Assembly (NCBI GenBank): GCA_946807835.1 | Contig: OX327684.1 | Coordinates: forward strand, 33,478,501 to 33,542,500 | Source of the DNA: Ailanthus altissimus | Taxonomy: Eukaryota > Streptophyta > Magnoliopsida > Sapindales > Simaroubaceae | DNA length: 64,000 bases | Reading direction: 5' to 3' | Part shown: piece after piece, positions 1 through 12,120 of the stretch | Layout of the letters: every line of letters starts with the position of its first letter | How positions within the stretch are numbered: the first letter of the stretch is position 1 | Position numbers and translations under genes: made by a program | Notes under the pieces: model-generated | The model's database searches: none | What the model was told of the DNA's origin: nothing | What the model saw: the letters and a program-made list of their open reading frames with translations, nothing else

Positions 1-747
1 AATCTGGAGTTGGATTTCGTATGTTGCGGGATAGGAAGAAGTATATGTATATTATAAGGAGGTGTGTGTTGTATATTTAAAAAAACAATTAATATACATA
101 TTTTTAAAAAAATTACCCTAGTAGAATCCTATGATCACATGACAGACATCATCACTTTGATTTAATGCTTAATCAGCCACTGACCCACCCGCGCCACCTA
201 ACCTTGTACGAGTAACGCAATTATAATATCATTTCCCACTAGTTACGCTGACAAGATTTGTGTAAGTTCATGATCATAATTTGAAATAATATATATTATA
301 GCCTTCAAATGCTTTTGAAGGATCAAATATGGTAGAGAATATACTTCAAGTTCGGGTGAAATAGTATGGCCTTTAGTGCTGTTGTAGTTCCCTCAATGCT
401 GTGTTACTGATAAACTGGATTATCCAAATTCTCCCGAGTTAGCTCTTGTTATGCAAATTTGGATACAACTGTATGGAATGAAAGCAAAGAACACAGAGAA
501 TAGAAAATACAACTTTACTAATTAATATTAAATCAAATTGGCCTTCTAGTCATTCATAATTTTGGTGGGAATTAATGAATTTATTCATTTAGTGTGAGCA
601 AATACACACTAATACAATTTGCAACCATACACATTTTCTGCACATTATGTAGAGTTGAGGTAGAGGCAGCCAGAGATACACACAACAAACACAATAAACT
701 CAGAACAGAAAAGAAAAAAAAATTGAACCTAGCTATAATTAATATGT
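1..747. other. intergenic spacer downstream of UGT pseudogene
   Basis: AT-rich non-coding sequence 3' of the minus-strand UGT pseudogene. I see no domain, tRNA or clear repeat here. The short open frame at 594-776 has no recognisable content. Confidence 0.6.
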
Positions 748-2073
748 TTATGAGCTTTTCTGAGTCTTCAACTTGAAAGTCAATTCAGAGAGTGTTTTTG
801 TAGAAGATCCCTCTTCACTTACGGTCATGGCAGTAGCTTCTTTCAGCATGTTCATTCTATGACGAAGGATCACCCCTTCTTCCCCTCGCATTAGATCTTT
901 GATAAGCTTAGCAATCTCCTCTCTTCTCACTAGGCCATTTTCATTGGCATTTGGCCTCAATCCAACTTTTAGATCCTCAGATAGCATTGCAGCATTCATC
1001 CTTTGCTCCGCGTACCGGGGCCAGGCAATTAAAGGCACGCCATGAACAATACTCTCCAAGTATCGAATTCCAACCACAATGCGTTAGAAATCCACCAGTC
1101 CAGCGATGACTCAAGACTTGAATCTGCGGTGCCCAAGATGGCACCAAGAATCCTTGCTCTTTGGTCCTATCCAAAAAGCCTGAGGGTAAAAAACCAAACG
1201 GATCTGTTTCACTTTGGATGCTAAAATATGAGCCACTGGCAGACTTCTCACAACCCACAGAAATTTATGCTCACTCATTCTAAGCCTAGGGCTAATTCAT
1301 TGAGTTGTTCATAAGATAGAGTGCCACCACTACCAAATGAGATGGACAAAACCGAACCACTTGAGTGAGCATCCAACCATTTTATACACTTAGATCCATC
1401 AACTTCGACGCTGGAACCGGTTTGAAGGATTGGCCCAATAGGGTAAACGGGCGGCGTCCCGGGTTCCTCTTGCAAAGCTTTGAGTGTTTCTGGCTCCAAT
1501 TCCATGAAGGTATTTATCATGATACCTTCAGCTAAACTATACCGTTTTGATAGGTGAAGTAGGGATGGTGGAGCCCTCTAACTTGAGTGGTTCTTTCATG
1601 TCTCTGTATTCACAATATACCATCGCATCAAGCTTTGGCAAGTAAAATACTAAAGACAAAGACATAGCATTTGTCAGGAAATATATGAAAGATGGAACAT
1701 GAAACTCCATTGCGACATCAAAAACATCAGTTCCGAAAACATCAACAACCAAAGCTATCAGTCTAGTATTCGCAACTAATGACTTGAAAACATCGCGAAC
1801 AGAAGAAAGAGAGCACGTAATCGTGAGGGCAATTCGGGTTTCACCTTTGACGCCTTCCTCGAATTCAACCGGAGGAAGAAATAAATAGTTTATATCTTGA
1901 GGCAGCCCGTCGAGAACAGCCGTTAGGGCCTTTGGTGGTGGCCCGGTTGTAGGAACTATAACGGTGGCTGAAATTTCGTGGCGGAGAACGAGTTGTTTGG
2001 CTAACTCAACAAGTGGAATGAGGTGACCCATCCCTGGACTCGGCACAAAATCTATGTGGTGTTTCTGTGCCAT
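748..2073 (-). pseudogene. UGT72-like UDP-glucosyltransferase pseudogene
   Basis: The reading runs on the minus strand from an ATG at 2073 and resembles plant family-1 glycosyltransferases of the UGT72 (hydroquinone/monolignol glucosyltransferase) type, which move glucose from UDP-glucose to small phenolics in the cytosol. Visible are the N-terminal GMGHLIPLVELAKQL segment with the presumptive catalytic His, VVDVFGTDVFDVA with the presumptive partner Asp, MINTFMELEPETLKALQEE, and the C-terminal PSPG sugar-donor box ([41 protein letters not shown]). The gene is broken in three places. About 30 codons expected after EPLKLEGS are missing near 1545-1560, with loss of frame. One base is missing near 1278, before a segment reading [12 protein letters not shown]. 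One extra G lies near 1056 inside the PSPG box. Each piece still reads well, so decay is probably recent. There is no intron, as is usual for this clade. Sequencing error could explain one indel but hardly all three. Confidence 0.88.
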
Positions 2074-2399
2074 GATAGATGAGCTAGCTCTTCTGCAAAC
2101 AAAGGAACTGCGAAGTTCTTTAGGAAGGAAGATGAAGAGTTGATTGTTTGTGTTTAAGCTCGGAGACGTTCGTTTGTTTATGTTTAAATTAATATTAGAT
2201 TATTCGTTCGTCTCATAGCGACAGCAAGGGTATCTCTGACTTACAAGTTCGAAAAAAACATAAGATTCGTTTTAGGAATGCAAGTTAGATCGATACAGGT
2301 ACTGTAGAAAACACGTGGGCATTGTTAAATTTAATGATTTAAAATTATATTTGAATAAGGTATGAGCTCTCTATTATATGGCTATATAGTTTTTTTTAA

Positions 2400-2522
2400 C
2401 CTTTCAAGTTTATATAAATTATTGAAGCTTTTTTAAAATAATTAAACATAAAAGATGTAAACTTTTAAAGTTTATATAAATTATCGAAGCTTTTTAAAAT
2501 AATTAAAAATTAAAGATGTAAA
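2400..2522. repeat. 62-bp tandem duplication
   Basis: Two adjacent diverged copies share TATATAAATTAT, GAAGCTTTTT, AAAATAATTAAA and AAAGATGTAAA blocks in the same order. The block TATATAAATT starts at 2411 and again at 2473, giving a 62-bp period. No coding content. Confidence 0.75.
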
Positions 2523-3569
2523 TTAAAAAGACAATAGAGAGTTACGTAATATTTAGAGAATTTAGTGTAAAATATAATTATGAGATTTTTAAGTATTGAA
2601 TGTGTAATAAAGTAATGATAAATTTTTTAAAAGAGAGTTCTAATTATTAGTTATATTTTTTAATTAATTTTTTATTGTAAAATCTTAGTGATTTAATTTT
2701 TTTTTAATTTAATAAGTCTTTTTGAACTAAAGTTATTTGTAAACTATTAATAAAAGAAATTGATATTTAATTTTCATAAACGTAGTTAAATTACGTATCT
2801 TGTGTTTTGTGGTGATTATTTTTGTATTTCTATTATATGTGATTTTTTTAAATATTTATAAATAAAATCTTTCACGTTTAAATATTTTTAGAATATTAAA
2901 TACTAACCACAAAAATATTAAACATGTAAAAAATTCTAATAAATAATGTCAGTACTATAATTAATATTAATACCTAAATATAATTAACTTTAAAAGCCTA
3001 ACTAATTTTCTAACAAATAATTTATTGTAATGAGACTGTGTTTGAATTTCCTGATGTTCTTGTTATCTTTTCTTAAATTAATTGTGGATTAGTTTTCAGA
3101 GGTATCTTCGATTATTTTTGCAACTTTTCATAACATCAGCTGATATAACCGTATACAGCTACCGAACAATTATATATAATTAGTGAATTTTAGAATGTTA
3201 TATGATATGATTTAGGCAAAATCATGTCTCTACCAATTTCCCTTTCCACGCATACGGCCTTTTGACTATACTTCCACGTACATTGTATTGCTGAGATTAT
3301 CAATTCCCACAACAGGTTAAAGGCATGTACAGCTAAAACCTGGTAAACCAATTGTTAACCCTAAAAAACAAAAAATACAAAAGCGAGAAAGAATTAAACA
3401 ACTGGCTTATTTTAATTTATAAATTATCGATCACTTAATGCTGCAGCCAAATCAATACTAACAACCAGCAATTTTTTTTCTCTGAAATATTTTATTATTT
3501 TGATTTTCCACCTCATTTACTTTCATACTAAAAACAAGTAACATTTTGACGGTACAATTTTGCACTTCG

Positions 3570-3860
3570 GTGATAAAAGCTTTATAGAAAATTGCCATTT
3601 TAGTCTTTATATTTTTATTGAATTATTTATAAAATTTATAATATTTTAAAAATTATCAATTGAATCTTAATAGAAATGATTGTATTTTAAAGATAAAAAT
3701 GATAATAAAAAACTATATATTTTAAGATAAATATAATAATAAAAGTATTTTTAAAAGACGTAATTGATAATTTTTAAAATATTAAAAATTTAATAAATAA
3801 TTTAATAAAAATACAAGGAGAAAACTGTTAATTTTTCAAAAATTTTACAATGTAATTTTT
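3570..3860. mobile_element. MITE-like foldback element
   Basis: The left arm (about 3590-3665) is the inverse of the right arm (about 3760-3840). The block ATTTTAAAAATTATCAATT on the left matches, inverted, AATTGATAATTTTTAAAAT on the right, and the outer parts TATTTTTATTGAATTATTTAT and ATAAATAATTTAATAAAAATA also pair. The loop is about 100 bases of AT-rich DNA. The arms with a short core and no ORF suggest a non-autonomous DNA transposon. The exact ends and target duplication are not clear. Confidence 0.6.
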
Positions 3861-4123
3861 CTCTAATATAACAGGGGATCTTTAGTCCTCTCTGAAGTTA
3901 AAACAAAAGGGTTAAAAAAAAAAAAGACGAGTCAGAGAAATCAATGCGCAGCTTATAACCAAACGAACCTTCTCAAAATAATTGGCCCAATTAAAAAGCC
4001 CAAATTAAGTTTAAAACAATCCGACCCGGATAGTAAAAGCATTAATAGGTTCATTCAAGTCAATCCGGGAAGCCCTGTACAAGAAAAACTTGGAAACTAG
4101 CAGAGAGTAAAAGAAGAGGAGAG

Positions 4124-5112
4124 ATGATATACCGAAAATGGAGTCTTCTAACAGGTCCGGTCGCCATCCTGGGCGGAATCGTGGGCGCCATGGTTGTCTC
4201 CACTTACATCTTCGTTGGGAACGTAAGTTGTTTTTCCTTTCTCTAAAACCCTAGCTTTCAGATCTGTTGATGGGTATTTGTTTTTATTACTTAAATCTAC
4301 CATTTGGGGGTTCGCAATCTGCTGATAGATAGTTTCGATTTAATGGGATAGCATTTAGAGAAAGCTGGGGCTTATAATCTGCATGTGAAATTGTTGACTG
4401 TGGATTGATGACTGATGAAATTGCTCATCCAGTTGTAAACAGAGATAATAAAAAATTAGATGACATATTACTTGTAATTATTAGATCATTCTTCACTAAC
4501 TATTTGCTCTAAGGTATAGGCTCGTTTGATGATAAACTTGGTTTACATAAGCGTTTTGTTAGAATTGGAATTCATTGGTACGTTGAGGATTTCAATACAT
4601 TATAAGATTTACAATGTATTATATTAATGGTGCCGCTGAACACGATTGCAGCCAATGTTAGAGTCAATGATATAATGGGATAAATTATTCTATGTATTTG
4701 TGAATGTGACTATTCTCAACATTTACTTTTAGTTCGGGTCAGGCTTCCATTCTCGTAATCTGCCCATTTTTTCCAAATAGGAATTGTATAGCAAGCATAA
4801 AAGAGCAGCTGATATCTAATGGTATATTGTAGTATTCTGTAACTTATGATGAATTTATATTATTTGTGAGTTTTAGGTTGCTCCCTTTGACCTTTCCATT
4901 CAACAAAGATGTATACCTGCAAGTGCTGCTCTAAAATTTACTTCCATGTCTTTTTTTTTTGGCTAAATAATTGTGACTATTTTTATGGTTGGATTATATT
5001 GAAATGAGGAATTATGCCTTATCTTTATTTCTTGTCAACATCTGCATATTTCCAGGATCCAATCCTTAAACCAGAGCAGAAGAAGCAAGATGCATCATCA
5101 TCAACCAAGTAG
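4124..5112 (+). CDS. 51-residue single-pass membrane protein, two exons
   Basis: CDS is join(4124..4222,5056..5112). Exon 1 encodes 33 residues beginning MIYRKWSLLTGP and ends at a consensus donor (AAC|GTAAGT). Exon 2 starts after TTCCAG and gives DPILKPEQKKQDASSSTK, then TAG. The junction is in phase 0 and preserves frame. The product has a short basic N terminus, one hydrophobic stretch (about residues 12-32, small-residue rich, AILGGIVGAMVVSTYIFV) and a charged polar tail, so it should span a membrane once with little else outside. I do not recognise the family with certainty. The size and layout would fit a small accessory subunit of an organelle inner-membrane complex, which is speculation. 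The ATG is preceded by GAGGAGAG and is the first in frame. The longer plus-strand frame at 5090-5386 overlaps exon 2 in another frame and looks like 3'-UTR noise. Confidence 0.7.
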
Positions 5113-6159
5113 AACAAGGAAGGTAAAAGGTTGCTTGCTTGATGCAGTTGCAAGTTTGCGTGGTGTCTCTTTCATGTATTTTGGAGCAAACATTTTTTTC
5201 TCTCCTGCTGGTCGGAATACAAGTTTTAGTCCAAAGAATGTTGAAAAAATGACATTGGACTCTTTAATAACAAAGTTCCTGACCGTTGAATCTCATAACA
5301 GAGGCTATGCCTCTCTTGTATACAATTCTCGAGTCTTAGGTCCAATGTTAAAGCAGGCTTTAGTTATTGGCTTTATATTTACCTAGTTGCGAAGATTTTG
5401 TTGCTTGTCTTATGCCCTTAGGTGTTTGCATGGCAAATTTGTGCATCTTTCACTGCTGCCTTGCTTCAGATGTAGAATTTTAGAAAATATGTTTATTGGT
5501 TCATAATAACTTAAATGTGTGATCAAGATGGAACGGCAACAGTATTTCACAGTTGCTATCAGTCACTATCTGATTATAACCATGAATTTAACAATAAATT
5601 TCAATGGAGAATGTTTCCTTTGTTTTGGGTCTATGTAGAAAAGCGGCAAAAAGAAGTAGAAAGATTGTTAGACTATTCCCCAGCAAGCTAAAGACTCCGT
5701 ATGTGACTGGATAATTAGGAGGACAACATTAGGCATTTAACAAACTCAGCTGTATCTTTTCATTCTTTTCACTATGCATGTTTTTCATTTTTTGTTTGGG
5801 AAAAAGTCCAACTAAAGTCTATAGGTTGTTGTCTTGTTGGTGTGGCCGTTGCCTTCCGTCCTCGCAACATCAGGAGCTGAAACTCATCCATGAGTTTCAT
5901 GTTTTTGTAATATTTTGTCAAAACAGATGTAGAAACGTTTCTGGACAATTTAGCGGTTTGGCCAATGAAAATTTAACATCATAATCAAATGAGATAATTA
6001 TAGGTAATTTATGGTTCCCAATTATGCGACGTCATCCTAGCTAATGTTGCAGTGGAGAATATCTGGTGTCCAACGTCACCTTCTTTTTTGGTTCATCAAA
6101 GTTGTATTGATCCGAACGCTTCCAAATTACATCCGAGTTAACAAAGGCCGGCAAAATTG
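5113..6159. other. 3' UTR and spacer between convergent genes
   Basis: Probable 3' untranslated region of the small membrane-protein gene followed by the convergent 3' side of the TBL gene. No independent coding feature is convincing. A GT-rich step right after the stop (GAAGGTAAAAGG) and AG steps near 5639 leave room for a 3'-UTR intron, which I cannot confirm. Confidence 0.4.
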
Positions 6160-8017
6160 TCATCCATTGATTCCATTATTAACCATCATCTCCATCAGCA
6201 AATCATTCCAAGAGTCAATTGGCCCAGGCAAGCACCAGTGTAGACAGTCATTTTGAACTTTGGCATTCTTATCCTTAGCAAATGGATGGAATTGCCGGTA
6301 TGGCCCTGGGTGCCCATCAGGCCTCAGTAATGAAAGGCGAGTTGTATCTAATAATTTCAAAATCACCCCCTTTTCAGCTCCTACGGTTGCAGCCTTCTCA
6401 AATTCTTCCAACTCAATATCACGCAATACAACGTCTACGTCTCTCATTTCCACCTCACCTTCTTTGAATGGTATAGTCCTATTGCAAATCCCGCCGCTGA
6501 ACCATTCTCCATTCTCGAAGTGATCAGGTGTGGTCGTTCTAATGAAAACAAAGGCTTTGTGGTCTGACCCAGTGACAAAGCTAAGAACTAGCTGGAGTGC
6601 TTTGCGATATGCGTAGTCAAATCCTAACGCCGTCAAATTCTTTCCAGGACAGTAATGGCAGCCCGTGACACTGTTGTTCTCGTGATATATGGCTGTTTTC
6701 AAAAACCATTTCCCACCAGCAATTACCGCATAATCGAAGTTCTTATATTGTTCCGTCCATTTCGTATCAAGTTCATCAAGATATAGCTGAATTTCTGATG
6801 AGGAAACTCCATTATTATCTTCAAAAACTTCAGCTTTTAAGAGGAATGGAGTCCAAACAACTGAAAGAGTAAAGTTGTGAGAGGGGAAGTGCCATCTTTT
6901 GGATTTATATTCCTTATCATGGTAAACCTCGACAGCTTGCTCCACCTGTGGGGCATCATAACTGAAATTTAATCAATTACACCTGAGACCGAATTTTTGA
7001 AGACAAAAGGTACAATCCAACAGAGCAAAATTGAACACAGAACAATTGCAGACAGCTAGATTAACTTGTCAGGTTGTAAGGGTCCTAAGGTGTCCATACA
7101 ACAACTTCAGAAAATGAATAACCTCAAGGATCTACGTGGGGTCAACATCTGGGGTTTATATCCGAAGATGCACAAACCTGCTCCCACCATATTTAAATTA
7201 TCGGATATCTAATACAAAGTCTTATTTCGGTAACTTGCCAACTACATTTCCATCTTTGAATCAATGATGGCTACATATGAACCATAAATAATCTATTGCG
7301 ACCAGAATTCAGTTAGTAATAATAAAAGATGCCAATAAATGATAATTACAAAGGCAACCGGCTATAAATTTTCCTTCAATCACTATTCTGGAATTGAAAC
7401 AACAACTCCTCCGCATAACTGGTAGGTACCCACTTCGAAAAGACTACATAACCTCTTTTTAAAGAAGTTGTTAGACATTAAAAGAGACAGCTGTCCTCCA
7501 TTATGAAATCAATGATTAAACCTCACAAACCCTTAACTTTTGTATACATTATTAATTTTGCAATGTAGCTTAAAGTTGAAGATCTAGAGAAAGTTTCAGG
7601 AGATGGCACAGAAAACTTTGATAAGAGCACTATGGGGTTCTATTCTTGAACAATGTTTCTTGTGTAAAAAAAAAAAAAATTACTATCAATGAAAATAGAA
7701 TGACTATGATAAAGAGTAGGCTTATGAAATGCTCAGTCTGAACTTGATGCCCTTTTGATAGAGATTACATTAAGTAATTTTGACCTGTAACGGACTGTTA
7801 TAACTTCAAAACAAATGAATTATTATGATTAATTATCATTTTTAGCTTTCACAACCAAAACGTAGATATGCTGTCAGCAATTTATTCGAGTTAAATGGCA
7901 TATAGCTCTAGCTTTTACTTTTCCTCTTAAGCTAAACTTGTGACTGATCTAGATTTGGAGTCCAAAGGAGATGTACAAGAATATGACTAGACTAGGGAAA
8001 AGTAATGAAGCAAAGGA

Positions 8018-8054
<37 letters not shown>

Positions 8055-9254
8055 GTTATTAGTACTATTCAAATACCTCGTCTGCAAAATCTCAAATGCC
8101 TAAGCAATTAGTAATTAGAACTTATGTTGTCATTTCTAATATTTCAAAATGTACCTGACTGAGAATGCAAAGCAATGACTGAACATGGTTACGAGAAATG
8201 GAATCACCGATAAATGCCCAAGATTTATTCCTCGTCAAATCAAGGAACCTCTCAGGATTAAACCTGGGTAATTGACAGTCCCGCGGATTCCACCTCCAGT
8301 AAAGGTAACCAGAATCAGGTCTCCCATTCATCATACAATTCTGATGATCTTCAATAGCGTGACAGCTCGCATTAGTGTAAACCGGACCAGACGGGTCCGG
8401 TATCCAGTCTCCCGTAAAAATATCACATTTTGCTGAAACTAGATTATGTATCTAAAATCAGCACAAGAAAATAAAGAAAGTATCCAAACATTTAAGAAAG
8501 CAAATTACTCCCATCTCAAAATACAACTTACTAAAACTTGAATCTGATTTATGCATGCCAGACAATTGTTGTAGTACTCAAAGTAGAACTAGATTTGGAT
8601 GTCAATCTAAAACTAACCAACTCCAAATTAATGATCTAGCAGGATTTTACAATGGAAATGTAAACATTTGAACCAAAAAAATATACCCATTCCAGAGATC
8701 CAACAAGTCTGCCACATGAAATATTCCGTTACTTGCTTAACAGCCACTAATCTTTTTGAATGAATGAATTCATATAATTAAGGCAGCGGTACTGAGAAAA
8801 AAAAAGGACAAATAAAATCGAAATAAAAAAGCTAAAAAAGAAAAGTTGAAAATGCATAAATCTTCGTATAGAGATTAAGCCAGAAAAAGAACACCCAGTC
8901 CCAACTTTGATTTGCAATTTTCTCGTTCCTGGATGCATTGAAAAAAAAAGGCCAATGAAATCTCTTACCTTGACTTGATATTCGGCTTTCATTTGCGTGA
9001 AAATCAGCGGAAACTGGTTGTAGAAGAGATGAAGGAGCCAAAGAAGACTCTATTTTGGTCTCTGCTGGTTCTTCAGGAGATATCTCACCCTCTCGCGTCT
9101 CAGCAACAGATGAAAATCCTATTGAATCAGAAACCAATAGACGAAAAGCGAGGCCCAGTAACAAAAACGAGACCGCAAACTTTACAAAGATATGATTGTG
9201 CTTGTTTTTGTAAAGTGATAATGGGTTCAAATCAAACCTCGTTTCCTTCACCAT
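6160..9254 (-). CDS. trichome birefringence-like (TBL) polysaccharide O-acetyltransferase
   Basis: CDS is complement(join(6160..6945,8155..8432,8969..9254)), 449 residues, all junctions GT-AG and in frame (the second codon set joins as Q-A-K-C-D). TBL proteins are Golgi type II membrane enzymes that O-acetylate xylan, mannan or pectin. Residues about 20-42 form a single N-terminal membrane anchor (FVKFAVSFLLLGLAFRLLV), followed by a Ser/Glu-rich stem. The TBL domain starts at about 98 (CDIFTGDWIPD) and carries the GDS motif at 171-173 (FIGDSISRNHVQSLLC). The PC-esterase part includes KSKRWHFPSHNFTLSVVWTP. The DxxH motif is DCLH with Asp421 and His424. Ser173, Asp421 and His424 form the expected catalytic set. 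The RNHVQSLLCIL context resembles the TBL19-26 group, but I cannot pick the orthologue or acceptor polymer. A Met 19 codons upstream (9311) is in frame. I chose 9254 because MVKETRFDLNPL looks more like family N termini. Confidence 0.9.
8021..8055. repeat. (AT)n microsatellite in TBL intron 2
   Basis: Nearly uninterrupted alternating AT in the second intron of the TBL gene, with one C interruption. Confidence 0.9.
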
Positions 9255-9311
9255 TTGGTTTTGAGAGGAAAACGTGCACGAGGTTTTGAATTGAACAGGT
9301 TTCCGGAACAC

Positions 9312-10129
9312 AACCCAAACGTTGTTAAAGCACGAATATTCTTGTTAATTAGCCTGGGTTGATTATTAGGTTAGAGAGTGTGATTATATACTAAGCATAT
9401 GTGTTTATTAAATGGACAAGTCTTGTCTCTCGTGCACTGTAATGACCAAATAAGTGTCGTGTGTTTCTAGTGTTTGTTATCATGCACAAGCAATGAATAA
9501 ATGCTTGTAACTTTATATGGGAAAGAGGAAATAGTTATAAGATTTTCAACATGATATTTGAGTCAAAATTTCATCTGTTTCATAATTATTACATCAATAA
9601 AAATAGAAAATAAACCCATGTAAAAAAAAATATATATATATATATATATGGGCAAAATGATAGAGAGGAAACAAAGGCTCCAGTGGGAAGAATACGTGTC
9701 ATTCTGATTAAAATATGATATTTTGTCCTCATGATGCTTTGGCTCCAAGCTGCAAGTAAGTAAACAAATCCAGATCTAATGCACGTGGCCTGTTCTCATC
9801 CTCTCACCTTAGATCTAATTTCTCTTATAATGGATAGATACTGCTAAGCACAGCTGGCCACTGCTTTGAAATTTGAATATTGGTCACATCATTTTTGCTT
9901 GGACCACTTCAGTTGGGTTTTAGCCATTACGTCACCCATCTTCAATCTTTTTCTCCGTGTGTAATTCAAGGCAAAGGCAACATTCATTATTTAGAATCGA
10001 TCCACTTTCTTTTGCTTTTTCTCTCCAATCTAAGACTGAAACTTTAGTTTATGGTGATCTATTTACAGTGTCTTAACACAACGATTACATATTTCTTATA
10101 GAATATTTAGCGTACTGCTTATCTTTTTA
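9312..10129. other. TBL upstream region
   Basis: Non-coding sequence between the 5' end of the minus-strand TBL gene and the Copia element. It should contain the TBL promoter and 5' UTR. A (TA)n microsatellite lies at 9630-9649. I see no gene in it. Confidence 0.6.
9630..9649. repeat. (TA)n microsatellite
   Basis: Twenty bases of uninterrupted alternating TA after an A run, in the TBL upstream spacer. Confidence 0.9.
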
Positions 10130-10849
10130 TGTGAGATTGTTGATTGAAAATTATTAGAATGTGATTTGGAGATCAAGTTAAGTGTTTAAGATGTGCATGG
10201 ATCAAAGATGGACACGAAAAGAGGAGAAAAACGAAGAAGGATGCACCAAGTGTCAGCGTCGCAGTGACCAGGCATGAGCGCTGTGGCGTCCAGTCCAGAA
10301 CCTGAGCGCTGCGGCGCTAGGAGGCCAGCGCCGCAGCGCTCAGCAGAAGCGCGCCAACACCGCGGCGATGCTAGAGACAGGAACAGTATCCTAAAATAAG
10401 GAAACTTTCTTATTTCGTTTCCCACTTGTTTCAGGACTCCCTAATACGACACCCACACGTATAGGGTAAACTTAAGTCGTCCCAAAGCCTATATAAAGGC
10501 TATCAATTGGCTTGTAAACACATCTTTGTGATAAACTAGAAATCTTGATAATCTTTGTGATAAACAAGAGATCTTTGTGGTTCTTTGTGAGAGAAAATTC
10601 CTAGAGTAAGAGAGAGAGTTTTCTTTGTGATCTTTCTTGTAAAATGCATACTTTGTAAGTGCCTTGTGATTCATAATAAGAGAAGAATGTGATCTTGATC
10701 CGCTGTGGACGTAGGTAAGTTTCCGAACCACGTAATTCTTTGTGTGTTCTTCTTCTACCCCTTTCACTATTTATTTCTTAGTAACTTGTTCTGCATTATT
10801 ATATTGCTTGGGTGAATTTTTTACTTGTTTGTGTGCTTCCACTTCAACA
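10130..10849 (+). repeat. 5' LTR of Copia element 1
   Basis: 720 bp, TG...CA. A GC-rich segment (about 10240-10375) contrasts with its AT-rich surroundings and contains a perfect 15-bp inverted repeat (10304-10318 with 10327-10341). A TATA-like TATATAAAGG lies near 10490, and multiple TCTTTGTG repeats follow to about 10660. Confidence 0.95.
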
Positions 10850-10852
10850 AAC

Positions 10853-10864
10853 TGGTATCAAAGC
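10853..10864 (+). promoter_or_regulatory. primer-binding site (initiator-Met tRNA)
   Basis: TGGTATCAAAGC three bases after the 5' LTR. It differs at one base from the usual plant Copia site TGGTATCAGAGC. Confidence 0.88.
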
Positions 10865-10881
10865 TTTGGTTCTAAGCAGAT

Positions 10882-12024
10882 ATGGCCACACCCAAATACG
10901 AGGTAGAAAAATTCAACGGTACGAATGACTTCAATCTGTGGAAGATGAAGGTTAAGGCGTTGTTAGTGAGCCAAAGGCTTGGCTCGGTATTAGAGGAGAC
11001 TGCAGCTTCATCTAGTGATGAAGAGAAGACGTCAGAGTCATCTAGAGCAGAGGCAGAAAGAAAGGACATTCAAGAAAGAGCTCATAGCACAATCGTTATG
11101 TCATTGAGCGATGAAGTACTAAGGGAATTAGCAGGTAAGACGACGGCAATAGGTCTTTGGAAGAAGCTTGACTCTCTTTATATGAGAAAATCGTTGGCCA
11201 ATAGATTACATATAAAGAAGAAGCTATATCAGCTGTCCATGTCAGAGGGGATGCCGATGAAAGATCATATAGACACCTTCAATAAGATCATCCTTGATCT
11301 TGAGTCTATCAACATCAAGATAGAAGATGAAGATAGAGCAATTATCCTGCTGAGTTCACTCCCCAAGAGCTATGAGAGTTTTGTTGATACGCTATTCTAC
11401 GGCAGAGAGAGTTTAACGATGAGTGATGTGAAATCATCATTAAACTCAAAGTTATTAGGAAAGCAGACCGAGGGCAATGCAGAAAGTTTATCTGTAAGAG
11501 GAATGCCCTCATATAGAGATGGAAAGAAAAAAGGCTCAAGGTCGAAGTCTAGGACTCCTAGGAAGTGTTATTGTTGCAAGAAAGAGAAGTACTTCATAAA
11601 GGAATGTCCTGAGAAGAGAGCACAAGACAAGAAGAAAACAAATGTTGCGCTTGTCTATGATGATAACTATGACAGCACAGAGACACTTGTCGCTACTGAT
11701 GGTATGAACTCTGCACAATGGGTTTTAGATTCTGATTATACTTTTCACATGTGCCAGCACAAGTCTTGGTTTACAAATTTTCAGCCCATTAGTGGTGGTA
11801 AGATGTTAATGGGTAATGACATTGCATGTCAGATGATGAGAATTGGTAGTGTTAAGCTTAGGCTGCATGATGGGCGAGTGAGAAAGTTGACAAATGTTAG
11901 GTATGTTCCTGACTTGAAAAGAAACTTGATCTCATTAGGGACATTAAACCATAATGGATGTTCCATCAGGATTGACGGAGGGATTTTAAGAGTTTTAAAA
12001 AGTTTCATGGTGGTGATGAGATAA
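10882..12024 (+). pseudogene. Copia 1 gag and protease start
   Basis: 380-residue frame from ATG 10882. It opens with the UBN2-type gag (FNGTNDFNLWKMKVKALL, LYQLSMSEGMPMKDHIDTFN, LLSSLPKSYESF). The zinc knuckle reads CYCCKKEKYFIKEC, with Tyr where the metal-binding His of CX2CX4HX4C should stand. The protease active site reads WVLDSDYTFHMC, with Asp where the Gly of Asp-Ser-Gly should be. The frame stops at 12024, after which protease sequence continues in the same style until a stop near 12200. The gag part is well kept, but the changed active-site residues indicate a non-functional product. Confidence 0.9.
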
Positions 12025-12120
12025 GAGAAGCGCAAAGGTGTTTATGTGCTTAAGGGTGAAGTCGTAAGTGGTTCTGCACTATTCTCTGTAGATGATGAGA
12101 GTATGCAAACCAAGTTGTGG

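Larger units (their letters stand above)
2074..4123. other. AT-rich spacer between UGT pseudogene and small membrane-protein gene
   Basis: Non-coding, strongly AT-rich. It holds a 62-bp tandem duplication (2400-2522) and a foldback repeat (about 3570-3860), listed separately. The last 200 bases should contain the promoter of the gene starting at 4124, but I see no convincing TATA box. Confidence 0.6.

Noticed and set aside
5090..5386. 98-residue plus-strand frame starting MHHHQPSRTRK
   Set aside because: It overlaps exon 2 of the small membrane-protein gene in another frame and runs into 3'-UTR-like DNA.
8747..8992. 81-residue minus-strand frame in TBL intron 1
   Set aside because: It overlaps the exon 1 end and the intron. 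The spliced reading joins correctly without it.
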